Positions 25,864 through 34,524 of a stretch of DNA of 64,000 bases are shown in pieces. The stretch's first letter is position 1, and each line of letters opens with the position of its first letter. The notes beneath the pieces are model-generated. The model had not been told where the DNA came from. It saw only the letters and a program-made list of their open reading frames with translations, and made no database searches. The position numbers and the translations under genes were made by a program. The stretch comes from Paenibacillus woosongensis (lineage in GTDB: Bacteria; Bacillota; Bacilli; Paenibacillales; Paenibacillaceae), in assembly GCF_030122845.1 (NCBI RefSeq), contig NZ_CP126084.1, positions 2,790,001 to 2,854,000 of the forward strand. Direction: 5' to 3'.

Positions 25864-27000
25864 TCAATCGAACACCTGCTGCCTCCAAATTCCTCTTGCT
25901 GCAAATATGCGGTACAGCTCGACAAGCTGCCTCTCGGTAGGGTGTTTATAGTAGAGCACATCGTAAGCTTGCCTGATCGACTGGCAGATAAGGTCGAGAT
26001 CGGATAATGCGGTTTGATCGATCACGGCGACTTCCCTGCCTGCTGCCTCGGAAGTAATCGCATTGACCGCTTCGGTGCTATGCTTATAAACCACGATAAT
26101 GCTGACGGGATAACGGCCCCCCTCATACCCTTGATAGGCCCGGACGACATTTTCGAACCTTACGTAGCAGTCCCACCAGGAAATTCTGATTTGCGGGTTG
26201 AAAAATTCCGCCAGGATTTTTTGCGCTTCTACTTCAAAGGACGGGTGGCGGGAGAAGAAATGCTGCAAATTCGCCAGCCAGCCAGCGTAACGGGCCTCAT
26301 TGAATTCGGAAGGATGATGCACATGATAGGCAAGCGCGTTTTTGTTGAAAATAAATGAACCGCCTCCCTGCTCCAGCCTGTAGCCGAGCTCGCTGTCCTC
26401 CAGTCCCCAGCCCACGAAACCGTCATTAAACATGCCGGCTTCGATCAGCCTCTCCCTTCTGACCGATATATTGCAGCTGAAGAACAGATGCCAGGCCGTT
26501 CGGAGCGATCCGGCATTCTCGGAAAACCGCTCCATCAGCCAAAACCGTTCATCTTCCTCGAAGGGCGGCAAGCTGCCTGCTTCAAAAAGCGCTTTTCCTC
26601 GCCCCCCAGCGATCGCTCCTTGCTCCAAATACCTTCTAAAGCCGATGACAAGCTTGTCCTCCGCAAATTTATGAACGCGCAAATGCTCGGCGACGAATCC
26701 CGGGCCGGGAATTTGATCCCCATCCAGAAAAATAACGATATCACCGCTTGCGCTTACAATGCCCTGATTACGGGATGCAGCTCTGCTCGATTCCGCCGTC
26801 TCAGGAATGTATTTATAAGTCAGCGGGTAATTTACCGCCAATTGATGAATCATTTCCCCTGTGCCATCCGTTGACCCGTTATCGACGAGTATGACCTCGA
26901 AGCCGTCCCCCTCCTGCAGGTATTGGCGGGATAGGGAAGTCAGGCAAGCTTCGATAATTTCTTGCTGATTATAGGCCAGTATGACAATGCTAGCCTTCAT
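25864..27000 (-). CDS. Glycosyltransferase family 2 protein
   Basis: The 378-residue protein has a GT-A fold. VILAYNQQEIIEACLTSL opens the domain, VDNGSTDGTGEM is the nucleotide loop, and IFLDGDQIPGPGF holds the D-x-D metal-binding motif near 94. A galactosyltransferase-like segment follows: GWGLEDSELGYRLEQGGGSF with the E-D-x-E-L-x-x-R pattern of GT2/GT7C-type enzymes. It transfers a sugar from a nucleotide donor to an unknown acceptor. ATG 27000 has AAAGGAGA upstream. It sits between a GT1 enzyme and an acyl-CoA dehydrogenase, so a glycolipid or glycosylated acyl product is plausible. Confidence 0.9.
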   Translation of the reverse strand: MKASIVILAYNQQEIIEACLTSLSRQYLQEGDGFEVILVDNGSTDGTGEMIHQLAVNYPLTYKYIPETAESSRAASRNQGIVSASGDIVIFLDGDQIPGPGFVAEHLRVHKFAEDKLVIGFRRYLEQGAIAGGRGKALFEAGSLPPFEEDERFWLMERFSENAGSLRTAWHLFFSCNISVRRERLIEAGMFNDGFVGWGLEDSELGYRLEQGGGSFIFNKNALAYHVHHPSEFNEARYAGWLANLQHFFSRHPSFEVEAQKILAEFFNPQIRISWWDCYVRFENVVRAYQGYEGGRYPVSIIVVYKHSTEAVNAITSEAAGREVAVIDQTALSDLDLICQSIRQAYDVLYYKHPTERQLVELYRIFAARGIWRQQVFD

Positions 27001-27111
27001 AGAATTCTCCTTTCTCGGCTCGCAGCCCGGGAACATGCATTGCCTCGTGGCCGAAAATTATAGGGCAAAGCTGATAACTCCTTTTTATTAAGGTCAATCT
27101 ATGCGCAATGC

Positions 27112-28338
27112 CTATAGCAGTCCGTTAATTAAGGCGGCAGCGCGTTCTGCGCCTCCGTAATGACGGGAAGCAATGCTGTCCCGTAATGTTTGCGCCTGCT
27201 CCAAAGCACCCCCGCTGAGCATCGTATCCACGGTTTCCGCCAGCCGCTGACCCGTCATCTCGTTAGGGCGGATCATACAGCCGCCGCCAATATGCTGCAG
27301 CTGCCTAGCGTTGAACTCCCTTTCCGCCCAGGTAGGAATCATCAATGAAGGTGTGCCTGTCAATAGCGTCGTCATGCAGCTCCCGTGCCCGCCGTGGTGT
27401 ATCATAATATCGCTTCGCTCTGCCGCCATCACCCCGGATACGTAAGTCGCAAAGCTCACATTCGGAGGAATTTTCTCCTGATCCCCTTCCAGCGGATTAA
27501 AGCCCGTAGCGATCAATATTTCCGTAGAAGTATGACCCAGCGCATGGACCACTTCCCTGAAAATATGTCCGCCGCTCTCAACTCCCCATTCCACGAGCCT
27601 GCTCGTATACACGAATACGCGTCTTTTCCCGGCTATGCTCCGCTCCTCGGCCAGCCAGGACGGCGGCAGACCTGCCACGCTGTCATCCCTCCAGACGATC
27701 GGACCGACATATTCCAGGGGGATTGAGAGGGCCCTTGGATCTACGGGATCAAATTCTGGGATGCTTGGCACAATTGCTAAATCGCCGGCCAAGAAGGTCA
27801 AGACATTGTCGCTCTGTTCCAGTCCGTGCAAAGCAAGCGTTTCGTTTAGCGCCACAGTGACAGCATTACCGGCGCCGTTCTCTATCGGTCTTGCCGCTGC
27901 CTCTGGGTTAAATGGCACGCCTCCGGGAAGGGAGCAGGACTGGTGGATGGAAACGAGCGGAATTCCAAGCTTGCGGGCAATGAAAGCGGCCGACAAACTG
28001 GAATCTGTGAGCACGAGATCCGGCTTGAAGGCTGACGTTGCACCCAGCCTGGATTCAAGCTCGTTCTTCATATATACCGGGTCGGCATAACCCATCATCG
28101 CCAGAAATTGATGGAAATCCGCAAAATCGGGATCGAATGTCTGGCCCTTCGGCTCCGGAATAGGTGGAATCGGGATAGCTTCAAAGCCGAGCTTCTCCAT
28201 GGCTGCACCCGCATTTCCCCAAATCGTAAAAGCGACCTCATGCCCCATGTCCCGAAGCTTGAGTGCGATGGGCAAGCAGCGGTTGACCCTGCCCATTCCG
28301 GCCATCATGCCGATAAATATTCTTTTTTTCTTCAACAA
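27112..28338 (-). CDS. MGT-type glycosyltransferase (GT1, UDP-sugar dependent)
   Basis: This protein of about 408 residues has the GT1 GT-B fold of macrolide/flavonoid-type UGTs. The acceptor domain starts RIFIGMMAGMGRVNRCLPIA. The donor motif is SDIMIHHGGHGSCMTTLLTG followed by PTWAEREFNARQL. Such enzymes glycosylate small hydrophobic acceptors. TTG at 28338 was chosen because GGGGGA lies six bases upstream and the first beta-strand follows directly; an upstream in-frame start would overlap the SDR gene. It is 20 bases after the SDR gene. With the acyl-CoA enzymes around it, a hydroxy-fatty-acid acceptor is possible, as in glycolipid biosynthesis. Confidence 0.88.
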   Translation of the reverse strand: MLKKKRIFIGMMAGMGRVNRCLPIALKLRDMGHEVAFTIWGNAGAAMEKLGFEAIPIPPIPEPKGQTFDPDFADFHQFLAMMGYADPVYMKNELESRLGATSAFKPDLVLTDSSLSAAFIARKLGIPLVSIHQSCSLPGGVPFNPEAAARPIENGAGNAVTVALNETLALHGLEQSDNVLTFLAGDLAIVPSIPEFDPVDPRALSIPLEYVGPIVWRDDSVAGLPPSWLAEERSIAGKRRVFVYTSRLVEWGVESGGHIFREVVHALGHTSTEILIATGFNPLEGDQEKIPPNVSFATYVSGVMAAERSDIMIHHGGHGSCMTTLLTGTPSLMIPTWAEREFNARQLQHIGGGCMIRPNEMTGQRLAETVDTMLSGGALEQAQTLRDSIASRHYGGAERAAALINGLL

Positions 28339-28358
28339 GGCATTCCCCCATAGCTCGA

Positions 28359-29207
28359 TCAATTCAACGATTCGGTCAATAATTCGGCGGCAATTTCGCT
28401 GGCCTTCCAATGTCCCGATGTACGCGAGGTCAGCAATTCATGCTTGGGTCGTGCCCATAATCCGATATCGCCGCCGTTAACGGAGAATATTTCACCGCTA
28501 ATTCCCCGGGTTTGCGGGAGGCTTAGCGCCACCGCCAGCTCGGCCGCCTCTTCGGGCGTTCCGACCCGCCAATAATCGGGGAGGTTTTGGCCCGCAGCCT
28601 CAGCATCCCGCCTCGCCCGCTCGATATACGGAGCCGTCATGTCCGTCAAGGCCGCCGGAGCGATGGCATTGACGCTGATTCCGTAATGCCGGAGCTCCAG
28701 TGCCAGCGTCCACGTCATGCCAAGCAAGCCGGCTTTAGCCGCGCTGTAGTTGAGCTGCCCCGCTGTTCCGGTTAAGCCCGCTGTTGAGGTCATATTGATG
28801 ATGCAGCCCTGTCTTCTCTCCCTCATGCCCGGCAGCGCGGCCCGAATGCAGGAGAAGGCTCCTTTCAAATGAATGCTGATCACAGCGTCCCAATCCTCTT
28901 CGCCAAGCTTGTGCGCCATTTGATCGCGGATAATTCCAGCGTTGTTCACCAGAATATCCACCTGGCCGAACTCCGCCGTCGCCGCGGAGATGATCCGAGC
29001 TCCGCCCTCCATCGTATGGACCGGTTCGGCGATGCCGATGGCGACGCCGCCGTTTTGGCGAATTTCCTCAACAACTGCGTTAACACGGCTAGCATCGGTA
29101 CCATTAACGACCACCCGGGCACCTTCTTGTGCCATTCTAAGGGCGATCGCCCGGCCGATACCGCGGCTGGAGCCGGTTATCACTGCAGTTTGCTGGTTAA
29201 GGTGCAT
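28359..29207 (-). CDS. SDR family oxidoreductase (FabG-like 3-ketoacyl reductase)
   Basis: A 282-residue classical short-chain dehydrogenase: ITGSSRGIGRAIALRM is the NADP-binding glycine motif, NNAG lies near 90, and catalytic Ser and Y-x-x-x-K appear in MTSTAGLTGTAGQLNYSAAK. The C-terminus is about 30 residues longer than FabG, with an extra tail after FSVNGGDIGLW. In this cluster it most likely reduces a 3-ketoacyl-CoA made by the adjacent thiolase, or oxidises the 3-hydroxyacyl-CoA. It lies 15 bases after the thiolase gene. Confidence 0.9.
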   Translation of the reverse strand: MHLNQQTAVITGSSRGIGRAIALRMAQEGARVVVNGTDASRVNAVVEEIRQNGGVAIGIAEPVHTMEGGARIISAATAEFGQVDILVNNAGIIRDQMAHKLGEEDWDAVISIHLKGAFSCIRAALPGMRERRQGCIINMTSTAGLTGTAGQLNYSAAKAGLLGMTWTLALELRHYGISVNAIAPAALTDMTAPYIERARRDAEAAGQNLPDYWRVGTPEEAAELAVALSLPQTRGISGEIFSVNGGDIGLWARPKHELLTSRTSGHWKASEIAAELLTESLN

Positions 29208-29222
29208 GCAGCTGCCTCCTTT

Positions 29223-30392
29223 TTATACACATTTCTCCCATAACGTCGCGAGCCCCAGTCCGCCGCCGATACCGAGCGTCGTCATGCCCCTTGCAGCGTC
29301 CATGCTCCGCATTTCGCTGAACAGGCGTGTGACGAGAATGGCACCGGAGGCTCCGTAAGGATGGCCCAGCGCGATAGCTCCGCCGCCGACATTGACGATT
29401 TCCTCCGGTATGCTCAGCTGCTGCAGAGAGGCCAGCACCTGCGAGGCAAAAGCTTCATTGAATTCCACGATATCGAGATCACTTACCGTCAGGCTGTTTC
29501 TTGCGAGCAGCTTGCTTACCGCGGGTACCGGACCGATCCCTAAATAATTCGGATCGACACCGGCTGCGGCCGAATCGACGAACTGCATGACAGGCTGCAA
29601 GCCTAATGAGCGGGCCATCTTGAGTGACATCAACAGGACGATCGCTGCACCGTCATTGACCGGGCAAGCGTTCCCCGCCGTTACCGTGCCATCGGCATCG
29701 AATGCGGGCGGCAGAGCCGCGAGCTTCTCGAGCGTTGTGCCCGGGCGCGGACATTCATCCGTATCGATGATGATTGCTTCACGCTCTGCCGTAATGGAGA
29801 CCGGCACGATTTCGCCCTGAAAGCGCCCGCTGCGGATCGAGTCCACGGCCTTGTTTTGGCTATGAAGTGCAAATAAATCCTGCTGCTCCCTGGTGATCCC
29901 ATATTTGTTAGCAACATTGTTCGCGGCCTTGCCCATATCCGGATCACCGATACAATCAGGCGAGAACCTTGCGCGGCCCATAATCGCAGGAAATCCTCTG
30001 CCATATAATGAAAGAGGTTTCTCGATCTTCCACGGCGCTCGGCTTGTGCTCTCTACACCGCCCGCCAAATAGATCTCGCCCGCTCCAGCCTGAATCAGCC
30101 GCGCCGCCAGATGAATCGCTTCTAGACCCGAACCGCATTGACGGTCGACCGTAACTCCTGGAACCTCCACCGGAAGTCCGGCGGTCAAAGCGGACAATCT
30201 GGCGATATTGCCGCCCGGGCCAACTGCATTGCCGAGGATTACGTCATCGATATCCCCAGGGTTCACGGATGTTTCGCCCAGAATAGCTCGAATCACCTCT
30301 GCGGCGAGCACCTCGGGCGGAATCTCCCTGAACATTCCTCCATATTTGCCGATGGCCGTTCGTTTGGCAGCTACAATCACGGGAATGGACAT
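29223..30392 (-). CDS. Thiolase family protein with altered active site
   Basis: The 389-residue protein is of the acetyl-CoA acetyltransferase/3-ketoacyl-CoA thiolase family. The nucleophile Cys lies in DRQCGSGLEAIHLAA near 88 and the catalytic His in GGGAIALGHPYGASGA near 345. The second catalytic Cys, normally in C-x-G-G-G-x-G near the C-terminus, is Gly here: the sequence reads TTLGIGGGLGLATLW (codon GGT instead of TGT). Thiolysis or Claisen condensation may therefore be impaired or changed. ATG 30392, preceded by GGAAGGGGGG, is two bases after the ligase stop. Upstream in-frame residues belong to the ligase overlap. Confidence 0.9.
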   Translation of the reverse strand: MSIPVIVAAKRTAIGKYGGMFREIPPEVLAAEVIRAILGETSVNPGDIDDVILGNAVGPGGNIARLSALTAGLPVEVPGVTVDRQCGSGLEAIHLAARLIQAGAGEIYLAGGVESTSRAPWKIEKPLSLYGRGFPAIMGRARFSPDCIGDPDMGKAANNVANKYGITREQQDLFALHSQNKAVDSIRSGRFQGEIVPVSITAEREAIIIDTDECPRPGTTLEKLAALPPAFDADGTVTAGNACPVNDGAAIVLLMSLKMARSLGLQPVMQFVDSAAAGVDPNYLGIGPVPAVSKLLARNSLTVSDLDIVEFNEAFASQVLASLQQLSIPEEIVNVGGGAIALGHPYGASGAILVTRLFSEMRSMDAARGMTTLGIGGGLGLATLWEKCV

Positions 30393-30394
30393 GC

Positions 30395-31948
30395 TCACAC
30401 CCCCCTTCCGGCCAGCCAACCATGGATGGACGCGCGCGATATTTTGCCGCTGTTCGTGTAAGGGAAAGATTCGACCCGCAAAATTTTCTTCGGGCATTTA
30501 TAGCTGGCCAGCCGCTTGCGGCAGTGTGCCATAATATCCTGGTCGCTGATCACCGCGTCTTGTTTTGCTTTCACGAGAGCCACGACCTTTTGCCCCCAGT
30601 AGGCGTCAGGCAGTCCAGCTACAATGGCCTCCTCGATTTCCTCCAACGACAGCAAAATTTTCTCGATCTCTTCGGGGTAAATGTTAAGCCCTCCGCTGAT
30701 GATCATATTGTTGCTTCTGCCCACCATATAGAGGAAGCCTTCTGAGTCCCTCATCGCCAGATCTCCTACCGTTGCCCACTCTCCATGGATAACCTGCTTC
30801 GTTTCGTCTGCATTATTGAAGTAGCCGGAGAAAATCATGCCGCTTCTGATATAAATCTGTCCCACTTCGCCTGCCCCCGCTTCTGTACCGTCAGGCTTGC
30901 GCAAGGACACCTTCACTCCGTTAAACGGCTTGCCGATCGAGTCCGGTCTAGCTTTGTTGCCTGCTGGATCCAGCACCGTGACGAAGCTGAGCTCGGACGC
31001 GCCATAGAATTCGTAAATGCCTGCCTGAGGAAAGGCCTCCCCTGCCTTCCGCTTCGATTCCGGTGTCCACTTGTCTCCCGTCGTAATTAATGATTTTACT
31101 TGCGGCGCAGTAAAAACAGGAGTTTGCGAGATCGCTTCATGGTACAGCGCTTCGAATATCGTTGGAACGAGATAAATATGGGTAATGGGACAGGCCCCCA
31201 GCATAGCCAGCGCCGTCGCGGCCTTGAATTTTCGCGGGAGATAGAAGGTTCCGCCAAGATACAAGGTTTGAATCGCCGCATAAATCGTCAAAGAGTGTAC
31301 GAGCGGCCCGGTACCGAGAACATGGTCGGCTTCGCTTAAGCCAAATGCCTCCTTGGCCTGAGCGAAGCTCTCCATCCATGAATGCTGAGCACGGAGGAAG
31401 CCTTTCGGCATTCCGGTGGTTCCTGAAGTAAACCCCATATAGAATATGCTGTCCGGGGTTGAATTGCGGGAAAATCGGTGCCCGGCTGAACCAGCACTGG
31501 CGGCAGCCGCATTGCCTTCGCGACTATGGTCCCTAATTTCCTCCTGCACTGCGGAATCGCTGTCGATGACGATCAGCTTCGTCGTATCAGGAACACTGGC
31601 CAAGCGAGGCAGCAAATCGATGCCAACAACCAAAATAGCCGGCCTGCACTCCCCTAAAATCGCATCGATATTTGCATCGGCCCATTTCGGATCGAATAGC
31701 GCTGAGCATAACCCGAGCTTTGCCGCAGCCAAAAAATATTGCACGAACTCCACACTGTTATGCAGCAAGAAACCGATGAGCGTATGCCCAGCTTGATTAA
31801 AGCTATTCTCAAAGGCCATAAGTTCGCAAGCCGCCTCGTTGATGGCCTTATCAAGCTCCTGATATGTCAACCGGCGGTGATCGACGACGAGCGCGGTTTT
31901 CTCCGGTTTTTCGGCGGCGTGTGCTAGAACGGCCTCCGTAATCAGCAT
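30395..31948 (-). CDS. AMP-forming acyl-CoA ligase
   Basis: A member of the ANL superfamily of about 517 residues that activates a carboxylic acid with ATP and CoA. It has the P-loop FTSGTTGMPKGF near 170, YEFYGASELS near 310, GDLAMRDSEGFLYMVGRSNN (the hinge Asp and Arg) and the C-terminal catalytic Lys in NSGKISR near 505. The substrate pocket suggests no clear acid; fatty or aromatic acids are both possible. ATG 31948 has AGAAGG upstream. It heads the thiolase-SDR-GT1-GT2-dehydrogenase run and follows yerA by only 38 bases. Confidence 0.9.
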   Translation of the reverse strand: MLITEAVLAHAAEKPEKTALVVDHRRLTYQELDKAINEAACELMAFENSFNQAGHTLIGFLLHNSVEFVQYFLAAAKLGLCSALFDPKWADANIDAILGECRPAILVVGIDLLPRLASVPDTTKLIVIDSDSAVQEEIRDHSREGNAAAASAGSAGHRFSRNSTPDSIFYMGFTSGTTGMPKGFLRAQHSWMESFAQAKEAFGLSEADHVLGTGPLVHSLTIYAAIQTLYLGGTFYLPRKFKAATALAMLGACPITHIYLVPTIFEALYHEAISQTPVFTAPQVKSLITTGDKWTPESKRKAGEAFPQAGIYEFYGASELSFVTVLDPAGNKARPDSIGKPFNGVKVSLRKPDGTEAGAGEVGQIYIRSGMIFSGYFNNADETKQVIHGEWATVGDLAMRDSEGFLYMVGRSNNMIISGGLNIYPEEIEKILLSLEEIEEAIVAGLPDAYWGQKVVALVKAKQDAVISDQDIMAHCRKRLASYKCPKKILRVESFPYTNSGKISRASIHGWLAGRGV

Positions 31949-31986
31949 AAGGATCACCTTCTCTGGAGAATGTTTGGTAAAGATAT

Positions 31987-33708
31987 CTAACGAGTATCCA
32001 GTCGAACAGGACTGGCAAGCACATGTCCGTTCTTAACCAGATACAGTCCCTTCGCAGACATGCGTATGTTAGGCAGATGGGAAGCGGTCAGAAAAAGCAG
32101 CGTATAGGCGGGATCGCGAAACCGATAGCCGTGTTCCTTCATCCGAAGCGCAAAAAGACCAAGAGATTCGCTGATCTCTTCCATGTTCCCGGCGCTCATT
32201 GTGCCGCCTAACGGAAGGGGGATATGCAGCTTATCCCCGTTGATGAAAGAAGCCAGTATCCCGTCGCCACGCTCGTTCAGCTCCTGCAATATGTCGCATA
32301 TCCCCTTTTCACTCCTGCCGATCAGCAAAGTATCTCCTGAGGCGCTATAAGTGCTGGCCAGCGCCGTAACCCCAGAAGCAAAGCCTTTTATACGGGTATG
32401 AAGCGTCCACTTCCCTTTAGAGTCAAGCAGCGTAATGAAGCTCTCCTCGTCCCCTAGCCGTTCACCAGCAATAAATTCGTAAGGCTTCGTAATGACATCG
32501 TTGACAAGCTCAATACCTGTGCTGCCTTGTCCACGGATCTGTTCCGGGACCAGCTCGGCAGGCACTCTTCGGGCCGGGAAATAGGATTGTAGCCAGCTTG
32601 TGACAGCAGCTTCATCGGCCGGCTGCATGTCTTCCCGGTTCCAGATGCGCCATGTCCCCTGCTGCATAACATGGAGCGGAGCCGGCTCGTTCAGCGAGTC
32701 CAGAACGTTGAAGCTGGCAAGCCTGCCGGGGGCAATGCCGCCCAGATCTTCATCGAGCCCATAGTACGTCGCCGGATTCAGGGTAGCCAGCCTGTAAGCT
32801 TCTACGGCGGATAAGCCGGCTTCCATGCACAGCTTGATCATGCCGGGAATGCTGTGCTCCTCCGTAAAATGCGGCGAAGGTCCGTCGCTCGTAAGCATAA
32901 CGCGGTTCAAATTAAAACGCGGATCGCCGGCCAGGCCAGCCAAAATATCCGGCAGATCCGGGCGTATAGAAGAGTATCTGAGGCTGGCGTACAGTCCGAG
33001 CTTCAATCTCTTTAGCACATCCTCGGCATTTAGAGACTCGTGATCCGCTCCGATACCCGCCGCCGCGATCCCGCTGATTTTTTCATAGGAGACGCCTGGC
33101 AGATGACCTTCTACTCGCAAACGCGCGCTCTTTAACAGATGCAGCCGTTCCAGCAGCTCCTCATCGCCCTGAAGAAGCTGAAACCATTCCGTAAATTCAC
33201 CGCCTTGAATGACAAGCGGATGAGCAAGCCACGTTTTGAGCAAATACCGGTCGCCAGCCTGCACTTGATCAAAATTGCACCACCACAAAGACATATGGCT
33301 GCTGATCCGGTCTAATTCCTCAATAAACGAGATCGCCCGCTCGCCAAGGAGCATAAGCAGGGACAAGTTATCGTTAACCGATAACACGGACCCTTGACGG
33401 AGCTGGCTGACGCCCCAAGTGAACGGGTTGTACATTTGACAGGGATGCGCATGAGGCTCAATATAACCGGGAACGACGATTTGCCTCTGCTCCAGTTCAA
33501 TGATTTGCGTATTCGGCGTTACTGGAAATTCCTTGTCTCCGACGTAGGCGATCCGGTTGCCGGAAACGTAAATATGCCCCCTTTCGACTTGTCCCGTGTA
33601 TACGTTGAGATAGGCTGCATTCTTCAACCAAACATCCGGAGGTTTGCGGCCAAGGGATACGGCAATAAGGTCGCGGTATTCTTCAAGAGTGCATGGATAT
33701 ATTCGCAT
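31987..33708 (-). CDS. YerA-like adenine deaminase family amidohydrolase
   Basis: The 573-residue protein belongs to the adenine-deaminase branch of amidohydrolases and resembles Bacillus YerA, a putative adenine deaminase. Metal ligands are visible: PGYIEPHAHP (H-x-H, near 85), VEGHLPG, GADHES and the Asp in TSDGPSPHF, where true Ade proteins usually differ slightly. A C-terminal Ade domain follows (LPLGGTMSAGNMEEI). Its natural substrate is uncertain. GAGGAGG precedes ATG 33708. It lies nine bases after ecfT, suggesting cotranscription with an ECF transporter module. Confidence 0.82.
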   Translation of the reverse strand: MRIYPCTLEEYRDLIAVSLGRKPPDVWLKNAAYLNVYTGQVERGHIYVSGNRIAYVGDKEFPVTPNTQIIELEQRQIVVPGYIEPHAHPCQMYNPFTWGVSQLRQGSVLSVNDNLSLLMLLGERAISFIEELDRISSHMSLWWCNFDQVQAGDRYLLKTWLAHPLVIQGGEFTEWFQLLQGDEELLERLHLLKSARLRVEGHLPGVSYEKISGIAAAGIGADHESLNAEDVLKRLKLGLYASLRYSSIRPDLPDILAGLAGDPRFNLNRVMLTSDGPSPHFTEEHSIPGMIKLCMEAGLSAVEAYRLATLNPATYYGLDEDLGGIAPGRLASFNVLDSLNEPAPLHVMQQGTWRIWNREDMQPADEAAVTSWLQSYFPARRVPAELVPEQIRGQGSTGIELVNDVITKPYEFIAGERLGDEESFITLLDSKGKWTLHTRIKGFASGVTALASTYSASGDTLLIGRSEKGICDILQELNERGDGILASFINGDKLHIPLPLGGTMSAGNMEEISESLGLFALRMKEHGYRFRDPAYTLLFLTASHLPNIRMSAKGLYLVKNGHVLASPVRLDTR

Positions 33709-33717
33709 CGTTCCTCC

Positions 33718-34521
33718 TCACATTCTGAGTGCGATCAGCACGGACATGAATAGTCCCGACACGAGCAGCGTTTTGAAGTCGATGGCTTGCAAAGCAAGCG
33801 TTCTTAGCTGTGTGCGCTGCATTCCTGGCTGGTAACCCCGGGCTTCAATCGCCTGGGAGGCACTTTCGGCTTTCTGGAACGCCAGCATCAGGACGGGTAC
33901 AATAATCGGGATAAAGTTCAGCAATCTTTTGACTATGTTGCCGGAGGCGAAATCAACGCCCCTGGCTCTTTGGGCTTTCATAATTTTGTCGGTTTCCTGC
34001 AGGAGAATCGGAATAAAGCGAATCGTTAACGTCATCATCATGGCGATTTCCTGTGTCGGCACCCCTATTCTGCGGAGCGGTGACAACAGTGTTTCAATGG
34101 CGCTGGTCAAATCGCTCAGCTTCGTCGTTAAGGTCAGCAAGGTGGCCATGGCTAACAGTAAAATGATGCGTACAGCAATCGCAATCGCCTTAAGCACGCC
34201 TTGCTCATAGATGGACACAGAGCCAAGTTGAATCAGCACCTCTCCGCCCTGCGTCAAGAAAATATGAAAGACCGACGTAATGATCACAATCAGCCATACC
34301 GGCTTTAATCCTCTGATGATGTAGGTGAGCGGTATTTTGGAAATGGCAATGGCGGCCGCGACCATAAGCGCCAGCAGAACGTAAGAGACAAGCGTCGTGA
34401 GGAGCAGCGCCGAAATCATGAAGGCCATGACGATCAACAGCTTCGTTCGCGGATCGAGCTCATGGACCAGCGATTTCTTATCAATGTACTGCCCAAATAT
34501 CAGATGCTGGGTCAAGGCCAT
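33718..34521 (-). CDS. ecfT: EcfT, transmembrane coupling subunit of ECF transporter
   Basis: The 267-residue membrane protein couples ATP hydrolysis by EcfA1/EcfA2 to vitamin capture by an S component. Hydrophobic helices are followed by the two cytosolic ARG motifs that contact the ATPases (KAQRARGVD near 170 and QAIEARGYQ near 210). An N-terminal signature HELDPRTKLL is also typical. Its ATG is three bases from the ecfA2 stop. Housekeeping ecf modules in bacilli usually sit beside ribosomal protein genes; this one instead lies beside bioY and yerA, so it may be a dedicated biotin-uptake module. Confidence 0.93.
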   Translation of the reverse strand: MALTQHLIFGQYIDKKSLVHELDPRTKLLIVMAFMISALLLTTLVSYVLLALMVAAAIAISKIPLTYIIRGLKPVWLIVIITSVFHIFLTQGGEVLIQLGSVSIYEQGVLKAIAIAVRIILLLAMATLLTLTTKLSDLTSAIETLLSPLRRIGVPTQEIAMMMTLTIRFIPILLQETDKIMKAQRARGVDFASGNIVKRLLNFIPIIVPVLMLAFQKAESASQAIEARGYQPGMQRTQLRTLALQAIDFKTLLVSGLFMSVLIALRM

Positions 34522-34524
34522 GCT

